Assembly: GCA_947304115.1 (NCBI GenBank)
Contig: CAMZAE010000005.1
Span: 1-64,000, forward strand
DNA length: 64,000 nt
Direction: 5' to 3'
Source of the DNA: an uncultured Prevotellaceae bacterium
GTDB taxonomy: Bacteria > Bacteroidota > Bacteroidia > Bacteroidales > Bacteroidaceae
Of the stretch, positions 26,756-34,897 are shown piece by piece. Made by a program: the position numbers and the translations under genes. The notes beneath the pieces are model-generated. The model ran no database searches, had not been told where the DNA came from, and saw only the letters and a list, made by a program, of their open reading frames with translations. Position 1 is the first letter of the stretch. Every line of letters begins with the position of its first letter.

Positions 26756-28315
26756 TTACAGTTCCAGAGGAAGGCTCTCATTCCCGAAGCGGTCGAGGGC
26801 AGTGATGGCAATGTGGTAGTCGTGGTAATATGCTCCGAGCAGGCTATAGACGAAACTTGTCTCATAGGTTACTCGCACGATGTTCTTCGGATTGCTTGTG
26901 TCAACAGGTCGCTGAGAACTGGCATAAATTACGAACCGACAGCAGTCCTCGTTTTCTGTTTCCCATTTAATCTCTTCATTGACGCCATTGATACGTGTGC
27001 GGCTCAAGAGCTTTGGCGTTTCAGGGATGTCTGTGCTTTGCCAACTCATAGGCGGCAGTAGTGCAGGGTAGGGGTAATAGTCTGTCCGGAGATAGTCGTA
27101 GATGCCTTTGGTATTTTCAGTCAGGAAACGGCTCCGAAAGAAGGCTTGTCCGCCCAGTCCCATCTGCCTCAAATAACAGAGTTCGCGCTGAATTATCCCC
27201 CAATCCCAATCCTTTTCTTTGGGTGACAAAAAATAGATTCCCAAACCGGGTGCCACTGTCCGCCCGTAGGAGTTTTCTTGCCAATCGGCGGCAAAGGGAT
27301 AGAAATGGTCTCCCTGAAAGTACATCATCGGCACAAGCATGTCCATAATGCCATTGCGAAGCCAATCCTGGGCATCCTGATAAACCGTCCCGTATGCCGA
27401 CCAACCTCTTGCCGAATAGCGACTGAGGTCGTTGTACTTTCCCAAAGGTGCGCAACTGACACGTACCCAGGGCTTGATGGATTTGACTGCCTCATAAGCC
27501 TCGCGGACGATTTTCGTTATGTTGTTTCGCCGCCACGACCGTTTGTTCTGACCATTCCCATACCTATTATATGTTATGGCATCCGGGAAAGATTCCGGGT
27601 TTTCCGGATAACGGATGTAGTCGAGGTGTATGCCGTCCACATCGTAACGGCTTACGATTTCACGACAAAGTGCCTTGAGATAATTGGAAGAGGCAGGCAA
27701 GCCAGGATTTAGATAGTATTGGTCGCCATGTTTGATGAGCAGTTCCGGGTGTGTTCGGAATGGGCTTCTTTTACCCATCTTTTTGGCATTCGCTGTCTTA
27801 AAGGCAGGAATTGTGACTAACCATGCATGTAGTTCCATCCCTCTCTTGTGCGCTTCTTCAGTGGCAAAGGCAAGCGGATCATAGCCGGGGGAGCAATCGT
27901 AAGTGCCGGTCAGACAGACATCCCAAGGCTCTATTTGGCTTGGATAGATGACCGAACCCCGAACACGTGTCTGCAGGATGACGGTATTGATACGACATGC
28001 CTGTAGCTGGTCGAGCAGTTGGCAAAGCTCTTTCTTCTGCTTCTGTCTGCCTGCTTCGCTGGTGGCTTTTGCTGTTGGCCAATCCAGACCGTTCAAAGTC
28101 GTCACCCATACGGCACGCACCTCATGCTTTGGGGCGGGCGGCGCGAGATGGAAGAAGTCCACACTCTCTTCCTTTTCAAAGAGTTCATGCTTGCTCTTGG
28201 GTATGTAATCGCTCCGTTTGTGCAGGTTTTGCGCCTCTGTGGTATTTACACATAGAAGCGCTACGAGCAGGCAGATCGTTTTAGGCAGGATGTTTTCGGC
28301 TATAATGCTTTTCAT
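26756..28315 (-). CDS. Family 10 glycosylhydrolase-like lipoprotein/secreted protein (GHL10, DUF187)
   Basis: A 519-aa protein. The N-terminal signal sequence (ICLLVALLCVNTTEAQ) precedes a TIM-barrel domain with GHL10 signatures EVRAVWVTTLNGLDWP, INTVILQTRVRGSVIYPS, GMELHAWLVT, VDGIHLDYIRYP and MDMLVPMMYFQGDHF. A C-terminal fibronectin-like module follows (about 430-519, ITALDRFGNES). The family hydrolyses glycosidic bonds in cell-wall or host glycans; substrate not readable. A perfect 13-bp hairpin lies 7 nt upstream of the start, between it and trpB2, so expression may depend on read-through. No separate promoter box seen. Confidence 0.9.
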   Translation of the reverse strand: MKSIIAENILPKTICLLVALLCVNTTEAQNLHKRSDYIPKSKHELFEKEESVDFFHLAPPAPKHEVRAVWVTTLNGLDWPTAKATSEAGRQKQKKELCQLLDQLQACRINTVILQTRVRGSVIYPSQIEPWDVCLTGTYDCSPGYDPLAFATEEAHKRGMELHAWLVTIPAFKTANAKKMGKRSPFRTHPELLIKHGDQYYLNPGLPASSNYLKALCREIVSRYDVDGIHLDYIRYPENPESFPDAITYNRYGNGQNKRSWRRNNITKIVREAYEAVKSIKPWVRVSCAPLGKYNDLSRYSARGWSAYGTVYQDAQDWLRNGIMDMLVPMMYFQGDHFYPFAADWQENSYGRTVAPGLGIYFLSPKEKDWDWGIIQRELCYLRQMGLGGQAFFRSRFLTENTKGIYDYLRTDYYPYPALLPPMSWQSTDIPETPKLLSRTRINGVNEEIKWETENEDCCRFVIYASSQRPVDTSNPKNIVRVTYETSFVYSLLGAYYHDYHIAITALDRFGNESLPLEL

Positions 28316-28322
28316 GGGATTT

Positions 28323-28352
28323 GATAAGGGCGGACAAAAGTCCGCCCTTATC
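28323..28352. terminator. Perfect hairpin between trpB2 and GHL10 gene
   Basis: GATAAGGGCGGAC-AAAA-GTCCGCCCTTATC, arms 13/13. It lies 25 nt after the trpB2 stop and ends 7 nt before the next start codon, so it can act both as terminator and as a block on translation. Confidence 0.8.
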
Positions 28353-28377
28353 TTATGAGAGGTTATATGGTTTGTTT

Positions 28378-29751
28378 TTAGACATTCACCTTCGGCAACT
28401 TGTCAAGTGCTGCCTTGATTTCCTCATCCGTGGGGATGTAGTCAGTCATGGTGCCGTCGTTGAAGGCCTGGTAAGCATAAAGGTCGAAGAAACCTGTTCC
28501 GGAGAGGTTGAAGACGATAACCTTCTCCTCGCCCGTCTCCTTGCACTTCAAGGCTTCGTCGATGGCTGCGCGGATGGCATGGCTGCTCTCGGGAGCGGGA
28601 AGTGTTCCTTCTGCGCGGGCAAATATCTCGGCTGCCTCGAAGACAGAGGTCTGCTCGTAGGCGCGGGCCTCGAATATCCTCTGGTCGTAAAGCTCGGAGA
28701 GGATGGGACTCATGCCGTGGAAGCGAAGTCCGCCTGCATGGTTGGCAGAGGGGATGAACTGGCTGCCGATGGTGTACATCTTTGCCAGAGGACAGATGCA
28801 GCCTGTGTCGCAGAAGTCGTAGGCATAGATGCCGCGCGTGAAGCTGGGACAGGATGCCGGTTCTGCACCGATAATCTTGTAGTTGGCCTCGCCTCTCAGC
28901 ATCTCGCCCAGGAAAGGAGCAGCAAAGCCTCCAAGGTTACTGCCGCCGCCAGTACAGCCAATCAGGATGTCGGGCTTGATGCCGTACTTCTTGAGAGCGG
29001 CCTGCACTTCGAGACCGATGACGGACTGATGCAGAAGCACCTGGTTCAAGACGCTGCCCAACTCATAGCGATAGCCTTCGTTGGTGACTGCCACCTCGAC
29101 AGCTTCAGAGATAGCGCAGCCGAGCGAACCCGTTGTGCCAGGGAACTCTGCCAATATCTTGCGGCCCACCTGCGTGGTGTCGCTGGGAGAAGGGATGATG
29201 CTGGCGCCGTAAGTGCGGATGACTTCGCGGCGGAAAGGCTTCTGCTCGTATGAGCACTTCACCATATAGACCTTGCAGTCAAGTCCGAAGTACTGGCAAG
29301 CCATACTCAGAGCCGTGCCCCACTGACCTGCGCCCGTCTCGGTGGTGACGCCCTTCAGACCTTGCTTCTTGGCATAGTAGGCCTGTGCGATGGCCGAGTT
29401 CAGCTTGTGGGAACCGCTGGTGTTGTTGCCTTCGAACTTATAGAAAATCTTGGCAGGCGTGTCGAGTGCCTGTTCCAGGAACTTTGCATGGACGAGCGGA
29501 CTTGGGCGGAACATCTTGTAGAAGTTCAGGACTTCTTCGGGAATGTCGAACCACTTGGTATCGTTGTCGAGTTCTTGCGCTATGAGTTCTTTACAGAAAA
29601 TCGGCTCCATCTCAGCCGCTGTAAGGGGCTTCCCGGTGCCTGGATTCAATAACGGTGCCGGCTTCGTCTTCATGTCAGCACGCACGTTGTACCACTGCGT
29701 AGGCATTTCTGCTTCGCTCAGGTAAATTTTGTAAGGAATGTTCTCTTTCAT
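28378..29751 (-). CDS. TrpB2-type tryptophan synthase beta-like enzyme
   Basis: The 457-aa product starts at ATG 29751 (MKENIPYKIYLSEAEMP). The PLP-enzyme fold contains EGNNTSGSHKLNSA (PLP lysine), TETGAGQWGTALS and the phosphate-binding GCTGGGSNLGG. The length and the N-terminal PxxWYN region mark the TrpB2 branch rather than TrpB1. TrpB2 joins indole and serine to tryptophan, often as a stand-alone indole scavenger. No trpA is nearby. A 274-nt leader with mini-ORF and hairpin precedes the gene, pointing to attenuation control. Confidence 0.92.
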   Translation of the reverse strand: MKENIPYKIYLSEAEMPTQWYNVRADMKTKPAPLLNPGTGKPLTAAEMEPIFCKELIAQELDNDTKWFDIPEEVLNFYKMFRPSPLVHAKFLEQALDTPAKIFYKFEGNNTSGSHKLNSAIAQAYYAKKQGLKGVTTETGAGQWGTALSMACQYFGLDCKVYMVKCSYEQKPFRREVIRTYGASIIPSPSDTTQVGRKILAEFPGTTGSLGCAISEAVEVAVTNEGYRYELGSVLNQVLLHQSVIGLEVQAALKKYGIKPDILIGCTGGGSNLGGFAAPFLGEMLRGEANYKIIGAEPASCPSFTRGIYAYDFCDTGCICPLAKMYTIGSQFIPSANHAGGLRFHGMSPILSELYDQRIFEARAYEQTSVFEAAEIFARAEGTLPAPESSHAIRAAIDEALKCKETGEEKVIVFNLSGTGFFDLYAYQAFNDGTMTDYIPTDEEIKAALDKLPKVNV

Positions 29752-29813
29752 TTTTTTAATCCTTAAATAAATAATAAACTGAAGTTTCTGAAGTAAATAG
29801 GGTGTTAAACAGA

Positions 29814-29845
29814 GTTCCGCCTGTGCATGATGCACCAAGCGGAAC
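29814..29845 (-). promoter_or_regulatory. Leader hairpin (candidate attenuator) of trpB2
   Basis: On the minus strand, GTTCCGC pairs with GCGGAAC, and inside it GTGCA pairs with TGCAC around a TCA loop. TCTGTTT follows. It lies between the mini-ORF stop (29877) and the trpB2 start (29751), where an attenuator would be expected. Confidence 0.55.
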
Positions 29846-29876
29846 GCAAGAAGTTAACTCACTGCGCTAATAGAAG

Positions 29877-29984
29877 TTAAATCAGGCTACACCATCGACG
29901 TACTCGGCATTCCATGCTGTCGAGCAGTGCGCAGTGCTTTACTTCCAGCCGACAAAGCTGGTTTTTCTCCCTATTCAACTTCAT
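29877..29984 (-). CDS. Putative 35-codon leader peptide of trpB2
   Basis: ATG at 29984, 41 nt after the -7 box, opens a 35-codon frame that begins MKLNREKNQLCRLEVKH and ends RRWCSLI before TAA. It is rich in Cys (4) and Arg, with one Trp, five codons before the stop. CCAGC-TTTGTC-GGCTGG forms a hairpin within its first third. The position, size and downstream hairpin fit a translated regulatory leader. A single Trp codon argues against classic multi-codon attenuation but would suit nascent-peptide sensing. Function is inferred. Confidence 0.5.
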   Translation of the reverse strand: MKLNREKNQLCRLEVKHCALLDSMECRVRRWCSLI

Positions 29985-30025
29985 TTTGTAGCTTCCTAAA
30001 CTTGAGTTTTAATTGAATCCGATTG

Positions 30026-30033
30026 CAAAGGTA
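30026..30033 (-). promoter_or_regulatory. Promoter -7 box of trpB2 leader
   Basis: TACCTTTG on the minus strand, 41 nt before the mini-ORF and 274 nt before trpB2. Confidence 0.8.
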
Positions 30034-30106
30034 CGCCAAAAAAATGAAAAAAAGATGAATAAGGACAAAAATAAATAACAATCTTGAAAAAATATGGAGT
30101 TTTTTG

Positions 30107-30114
30107 TAACTTTG
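30107..30114 (+). promoter_or_regulatory. Promoter of NlpC/P60-CapA gene
   Basis: TAACTTTG with TTG at 30084-30086 (20-bp spacer), 33 nt before ATG 30148. Confidence 0.8.
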
Positions 30115-30147
30115 CACTCGCGATATTGATTAAATGAAGAATTGTTG

Positions 30148-31671
30148 ATGAAGTTCTATCACTTTCTTTTTCTCCTAATCCTGATGTCGATAACGATTGT
30201 TGTCGGACAGAACATGTGTAATATCGAAAGAGACATGGAGTATGCGACAACAGGGGATGTGAAGGGCATGGCAGACAAAGACACCCTGAAGGACACCATC
30301 GGGGAGACAGACGACAGGATGATGCCAGAATTGATGGACGAGGCAATGTCTCATTTGGGCAAACGCTACTCGTATGGCGGCAAAGGTCCAAAGACATTCG
30401 ATTGCTCTGGCTTCACAAGTTACGTCTTTCGTCAGCTTTATGGTACAGAGATAGGACATAGCAGTAGCGAGCAATATGCCCGTCATTCTCCAATCAAGCG
30501 CTCTGACATGCAGCCTGGCGACTTGGTGTTTTTCACCAGTCCACGCAGCGGCCGACAAGTCGGTCACGTAGGCATCGTGGTGGATTATGATACCAGCACA
30601 ACCGACTTCCGCTTCATACATGCCAGCATCAACGAGGGCATAAAAATCAGCAAGTCAACAGACTATTATTATGACCGTCGCTTTGTCGGAGTCAGACGTG
30701 TAAGCGACACCCTGTCCATTGCGATGGTGGGAGATATTATGATGGGTACGACATTCCCGTCTATGATGTTGCCAGACAATGAAGGTGCAGACCTCTTCAA
30801 GGATGCAAGTCCGTTGCTTGTTGATGCAGATTTGGCGGTCGGCAACCTCGAAGGTGTCCTTTGCGATGGTGGGAAAAGTACAAAGGGGACAGGCCCCAAC
30901 AGTTATGCATTCCGAACTCCCACCAGTTATGCTCCGTTGCTGAAACAGGCGGGTTTCGACTATTTGGGGCAAGCCAACAACCATGCCAATGATTTTGGCA
31001 AGGAAGGTATTGAAAGTACTGAACGCTGTCTCAGCGAGCAGGGAATTCTTTTCTCGGGAATAGAGGGACGTACAGAGTCGGCCGTCATCGAGAGAAAAGG
31101 GAAGAAGATAGGCCTTTGCGCTTTCGGTCACAACAGTTATACTTTGAAACATGTGGAAATGGAAACGGTTGGCCGCATTGTGGACAATCTTGCCAAGGAA
31201 TGTGATATTGTCGTCGTTTCCGTTCATGGTGGGGCAGAAGGACGCACGCAGAGTCATTTGCCTATGGGAAGCGAGACTTTCCTTGGTGAGAACCGAGGCT
31301 CTCTGCGCGAGTTGGCCCATTTTTGCGTCGAACATGGCGCAGATGTCATCTATGGTCACGGCCCTCATGTGGTTCGCTGCTTAGAGGTTTACAAAGGGCG
31401 TTTCATTGCCTATAGCTTAGGCAATTTCTGTACGCCTTACAATGTCAGCTTGACAGGAATTTCGGGATATGCGCCTCTCATTGAAATAGAGATTGACTCC
31501 CAAGGCAGGTTCCTGTCGGGACAGATACATCCCATGATACAAGAAAGAGGCATAGGGCCGCGCCACGACAAGACAGGACGAGTGGTGCAACAAATCAAAC
31601 AGCTTTCAGACGAGGATGTGCCACAGAGCGAAGCTGTGGTTTGGCCTGATGGACAAATTAGAATGAAGTAA
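30148..31671 (+). CDS. NlpC/P60 peptidase-CapA (PGA_cap) fusion protein
   Basis: The 507-aa product starts at ATG 30148; the frame could begin at TTG 30142. A signal sequence (about 1-20) precedes an NlpC/P60 domain (about 58-185) with nucleophile Cys86 (FDCSGF), catalytic His in GHVGIVVD and a third polar site in FIHASIN. A CapA/PgsA-type metallophosphatase-fold domain (about 190-470) follows, marked by MVGDIMMG, VGNLEGVL, NNHANDFGKEG and HGPHVVR. CapA/PgsA proteins belong to poly-gamma-glutamate systems, and NlpC/P60 enzymes cleave gamma-glutamyl bonds in peptidoglycan or PGA; joining the two is notable. No other cap/pgs genes are nearby. lysS follows after 16 nt. Confidence 0.9.
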   Translation: MKFYHFLFLLILMSITIVVGQNMCNIERDMEYATTGDVKGMADKDTLKDTIGETDDRMMPELMDEAMSHLGKRYSYGGKGPKTFDCSGFTSYVFRQLYGTEIGHSSSEQYARHSPIKRSDMQPGDLVFFTSPRSGRQVGHVGIVVDYDTSTTDFRFIHASINEGIKISKSTDYYYDRRFVGVRRVSDTLSIAMVGDIMMGTTFPSMMLPDNEGADLFKDASPLLVDADLAVGNLEGVLCDGGKSTKGTGPNSYAFRTPTSYAPLLKQAGFDYLGQANNHANDFGKEGIESTERCLSEQGILFSGIEGRTESAVIERKGKKIGLCAFGHNSYTLKHVEMETVGRIVDNLAKECDIVVVSVHGGAEGRTQSHLPMGSETFLGENRGSLRELAHFCVEHGADVIYGHGPHVVRCLEVYKGRFIAYSLGNFCTPYNVSLTGISGYAPLIEIEIDSQGRFLSGQIHPMIQERGIGPRHDKTGRVVQQIKQLSDEDVPQSEAVVWPDGQIRMK

Positions 31672-31687
31672 TACATTATAAATAAAT

Positions 31688-33466
31688 ATGAACATACTTG
31701 AATTGAGCGAACAGGAGATAATCCGTCGTAATAACCTCCAGCAACTGCGCGACCTGGGCATAGATCCCTATCCCGCAGCCGAGTATCCCACTAATGCCTT
31801 TAGTACCGAAATCAAAGAGAGCTTCGTTGACCTGCCCGTTGTCGGTAAGGACGAGGAAGGTAATGATGTCCGCGAGACTGCAACTCCCGAGAACTCAAGG
31901 AATGTCTGCATCGCTGGTCGAATCATGTCGAAGCGTATCATGGGTAAGGCTGCTTTTGCAGAGTTGCAGGACAGCAAAGGAAGAATACAGGTTTATGTGA
32001 CTCGCGACGCTCTCGCGAATGGCGAGGACACAACCCTCTACAACACCGTCTTCAAGAAATTGCTCGACCTCGGCGACTTCATCGGCATCAAGGGCTATGT
32101 GTTCCGCACGCAGACAGGCGAAATCAGCGTTCATGCACAGGAAATGACCGTCCTGAGCAAGAGCCTTCGTCCGCTGCCCATCGTCAAGACAGATGCCGAG
32201 GGCAACGTCTATGACTCCTTCGACGACCCCGAGCTTCGCTACCGCCAGCGTTATGTGGACCTCGTTGTCAACGATGGCGTGAAGGACACCTTCCTGAAGC
32301 GCAGCGCCATCATCCGCACGATGCGAGCTTTCTTCGACCGCCACGGCTACACCGAGGTCGAGACGCCCACCCTCCAGGCCATCGCCGGCGGCGCAACGGC
32401 CCGTCCATTCATCACGCACTTCAACGCCCTGAACATCCCGATGTATATGCGCATCGCCACCGAGCTTTACCTCAAGAGGCTCATTGTGGGCGGCTTCGAG
32501 GGCGTCTATGAAATCGGCAAGAACTTCCGCAACGAGGGCATGGACAAGAACCACAACCCCGAGTTCACCTGCATGGAGCTGTACGTCAGCTACAAGGACT
32601 ACAACTGGATGATGTCCTTCACCGAGCAGCTCCTCGAGGAGATTTGTGTGGCCGTCAACGGCAAGCCCGAGACAGAGATTGACGGCAAAGTCATCTCGTT
32701 CAAGGCTCCCTTCCGCCGTCTGCCCATCCTCGATGCCATCAAGGAAAAGACGGGCTTCGACTGCGAGGGCAAGAGCGAAGAGGAAATCCGCGACTTCTGC
32801 AAGCAGAAAGGCATGGAGGTGGACGAGACGATGGGAAAGGGTAAGCTCATCGACGAACTCTTTGGCGAGTTCTGCGAAGGCACGTTCATCCAGCCGACCT
32901 TCATCACGGACTATCCCGTCGAGATGTCTCCGCTCACGAAGATGCACCGCTCAAAGCCCGGCCTGACCGAGCGCTTTGAGTTGATGGTTAACGGCAAGGA
33001 ACTGGCAAATGCCTACTCCGAGCTGAACGACCCCATTGACCAGGAAGAGCGCTTCATCGAGCAAATGAAGCTTGCCGACAAGGGCGACGACGAGGCAATG
33101 GTCATCGACCACGACTTCCTCCGTGCCCTGCAATACGGCATGCCTCCCACCAGCGGCATCGGCATCGGCATCGACCGCCTCACCATGCTTATGACGGGCA
33201 AGCCCTTCATCCAGGAAGTCCTCTTCTTCCCGCAGATGAAGCCCGAAGTGAAGGCGCCTCGCGACAAGGACGAACTCTTCCTCGAGAAAGGCGTTCCAGC
33301 CGACATCATCCCCATCCTTCGCAAGGCAGGCTACAACTTGGTAAGCACCCTGCAAGGCGTCGCTCCCGCCAAGATTCAGCAGCAAATCATCGAAATCATC
33401 AAGAAATACAAGCTCGAGGTCGAAAAGCCCTCGCAAGACTTGATTGCAACTTGGGTAACTGAGTAA
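31688..33466 (+). CDS. lysS: Lysine-tRNA ligase (class II) with C-terminal extension
   Basis: A 592-aa protein, longer than the roughly 500 residues usual in proteobacteria. An OB-fold anticodon domain (about 60-165) is followed by the catalytic core with motif 2 [18 protein letters not shown] and motif 3 [15 protein letters not shown]. The extra C-terminal part (about 515-592; [20 protein letters not shown]) is a helical extension seen in Bacteroidota LysS. Cytoplasmic; charges tRNA-Lys. There is no promoter box in the 16-nt gap, so it is probably transcribed with the upstream fusion gene. Confidence 0.96.
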   Translation: MNILELSEQEIIRRNNLQQLRDLGIDPYPAAEYPTNAFSTEIKESFVDLPVVGKDEEGNDVRETATPENSRNVCIAGRIMSKRIMGKAAFAELQDSKGRIQVYVTRDALANGEDTTLYNTVFKKLLDLGDFIGIKGYVFRTQTGEISVHAQEMTVLSKSLRPLPIVKTDAEGNVYDSFDDPELRYRQRYVDLVVNDGVKDTFLKRSAIIRTMRAFFDRHGYTEVETPTLQAIAGGATARPFITHFNALNIPMYMRIATELYLKRLIVGGFEGVYEIGKNFRNEGMDKNHNPEFTCMELYVSYKDYNWMMSFTEQLLEEICVAVNGKPETEIDGKVISFKAPFRRLPILDAIKEKTGFDCEGKSEEEIRDFCKQKGMEVDETMGKGKLIDELFGEFCEGTFIQPTFITDYPVEMSPLTKMHRSKPGLTERFELMVNGKELANAYSELNDPIDQEERFIEQMKLADKGDDEAMVIDHDFLRALQYGMPPTSGIGIGIDRLTMLMTGKPFIQEVLFFPQMKPEVKAPRDKDELFLEKGVPADIIPILRKAGYNLVSTLQGVAPAKIQQQIIEIIKKYKLEVEKPSQDLIATWVTE

Positions 33467-33579
33467 GTGGGCTTGGAAACGCCCCAGTTATAGCTCATCG
33501 GGTGCTCCTTGCGTCTTCTTAGGGTTGTTGCTGCCAGATCTTCTCGGTTTTTATCGTTTGCCAGTGCAAGAGTACGAAT

Positions 33580-33618
33580 AAAAAGTTAAGAATGAGGAAT
33601 TAAGGGTTAAGAATTTCC
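33580..33618. repeat. GAATTAAG-type heptamer repeat
   Basis: AAGTTAAGAATGAGGAATTA and following GGTTAAGAATT units lie in the lysS 3' gap. Nothing else is seen between 33467 and 33634. Confidence 0.55.
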
Positions 33619-33634
33619 TGCTATTTACGCATCG

Positions 33635-33670
33635 CTGCCCGAAAGTCTCGCCATTGAGACTTTCGGGCAG
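33635..33670. terminator. Bidirectional terminator
   Basis: CTGCCCGAAAGTCTC-GCCATT-GAGACTTTCGGGCAG, perfect 15-bp arms, between convergent lysS and the secreted protein gene. Confidence 0.88.
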
Positions 33671-33705
33671 CAACAAATAATTAAACGTGTTTCCGTTCTA
33701 CATTC

Positions 33706-34842
33706 TTATTTGATGATCTTCTTCTTGCCATGCACGATGTTGATGCCCCTCTGCGTCCTTTCGAGCCGCTGGCCAGCAACATTGTAGATGACATCATCAT
33801 TATCAATTGTCAATTTTCCATTTTCAATTCCAATGATGCCCGTTCCTTCGCCCAGGTTCAGATGGTAGGACTTGGCCTGTGTGCCATCACCTTTCAGACG
33901 GAAGTAGGCATGGAAGCCATTGATCTCTGCTGGCGACTCTGTGGGTTTCTTCAGTTTATTGTCAGAAGATAGGAAGAGCACCATGTCAACATCGTCAGTG
34001 ACCTGAGTTCTACTGAGCGTGGGGATGAAATCCACCACGTCGGTCTCGGTGGGCAGCAGGGCGTCGCTCACGATGACACCGGCGGTGGTCGGGTTCTCCA
34101 CGTTCTCAGCCACCTTCACCAGGTAGGGCTTGCCCGCCTCGATGACGGTGGCGTCGGCGAAGTTCAGCGTCAGCACATCGTTCTCCAACTCTGCGCTGGT
34201 TAGTTCCTTCACGGTCCAGCCCTCGGGAATGGCGGTGCTGAACGGAGCAGCAAACGTATTGTACGAACCGGCGCTGAGCGTGCGCGTCAGGGTGACGTCG
34301 GCCTCGTAGCCGTCCCACTCTGTCAGTGCAGCGCTGTTGTCCGTTGTCTCGGAGAGGGCCAATTCGGTCTCATACTCCACCTCCAGCTCCACGTCGAAGG
34401 CGGGAGTTGCGGCGAGTGTCCACGTGCCGTCGGGGTTCTTGGTCAGCTCTACGCCCTCGGTGTAGGCGGTCTCCTCAGCGGTGGCGTAGGTGGTCTCGGC
34501 ATCGGTCAGCGTCGAGTAGTTTGTCACGAGTGCCTGCTGGGCGGCGGTCAGCGCGTCGTAGGCCGTGCGTGCTGCGTCGATGAGGGCCTTGCTCTCAGGA
34601 GTGTAGGTCACGGTGCCGATGGCTGTTATCATGGCGATGACTTCATCGGCTGCCATCTGGTCGAGTTCGGCATCGGTGTAGTATGTCACTTCCAGCTCGA
34701 CGTCGTATTCGGGCATCGTGCTGAGTGTCCACACCGTACCGTCGGCACTGGGCGTGAGGTCGATGGGGTCAGGGTCTTGTGCCCATGCGCCCGTCGCAGC
34801 CGTCAGCAGCAGCGCCATGATATATAGAAATCTATGTTTCAT
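33706..34842 (-). CDS. Secreted protein with Prevotella-type tail (378 aa)
   Basis: Signal peptide MKHRFLYIMALLLTAATGAWA. Two copies of a short motif, a WTL followed by MPEYDVELEVTYYT or TPAFDVELEVEYET (near residues 40 and 145), flank an acidic helical FIVAR-like segment (about 60-110). A beta domain of the 'YNTFAAPFSTAIPEGWTV' type follows, common near the C-terminus of Prevotella surface proteins. The tail is YNVAGQRLERTQRGINIVHGKKKIIK. The linker GIENGKLTIDNDD is encoded by a TTTTCAATT-type repeat. Probably outer surface; no catalytic motif. Downstream of the BspA-like gene, 55 nt apart. Confidence 0.82.
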   Translation of the reverse strand: MKHRFLYIMALLLTAATGAWAQDPDPIDLTPSADGTVWTLSTMPEYDVELEVTYYTDAELDQMAADEVIAMITAIGTVTYTPESKALIDAARTAYDALTAAQQALVTNYSTLTDAETTYATAEETAYTEGVELTKNPDGTWTLAATPAFDVELEVEYETELALSETTDNSAALTEWDGYEADVTLTRTLSAGSYNTFAAPFSTAIPEGWTVKELTSAELENDVLTLNFADATVIEAGKPYLVKVAENVENPTTAGVIVSDALLPTETDVVDFIPTLSRTQVTDDVDMVLFLSSDNKLKKPTESPAEINGFHAYFRLKGDGTQAKSYHLNLGEGTGIIGIENGKLTIDNDDVIYNVAGQRLERTQRGINIVHGKKKIIK

Positions 34843-34897
34843 TGTTCTTTAATGTTTTAATTTTATGTTATTATATATATACGCGCGAGTGAGGCGA

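Noticed and set aside
29752-30033. Leader read as a SAM, TPP or T-box element
   Set aside because: No CTGAGA thi-box, no T-box TGGNACCGCG consensus and no SAM core found; the mini-ORF with hairpin explains the region better.
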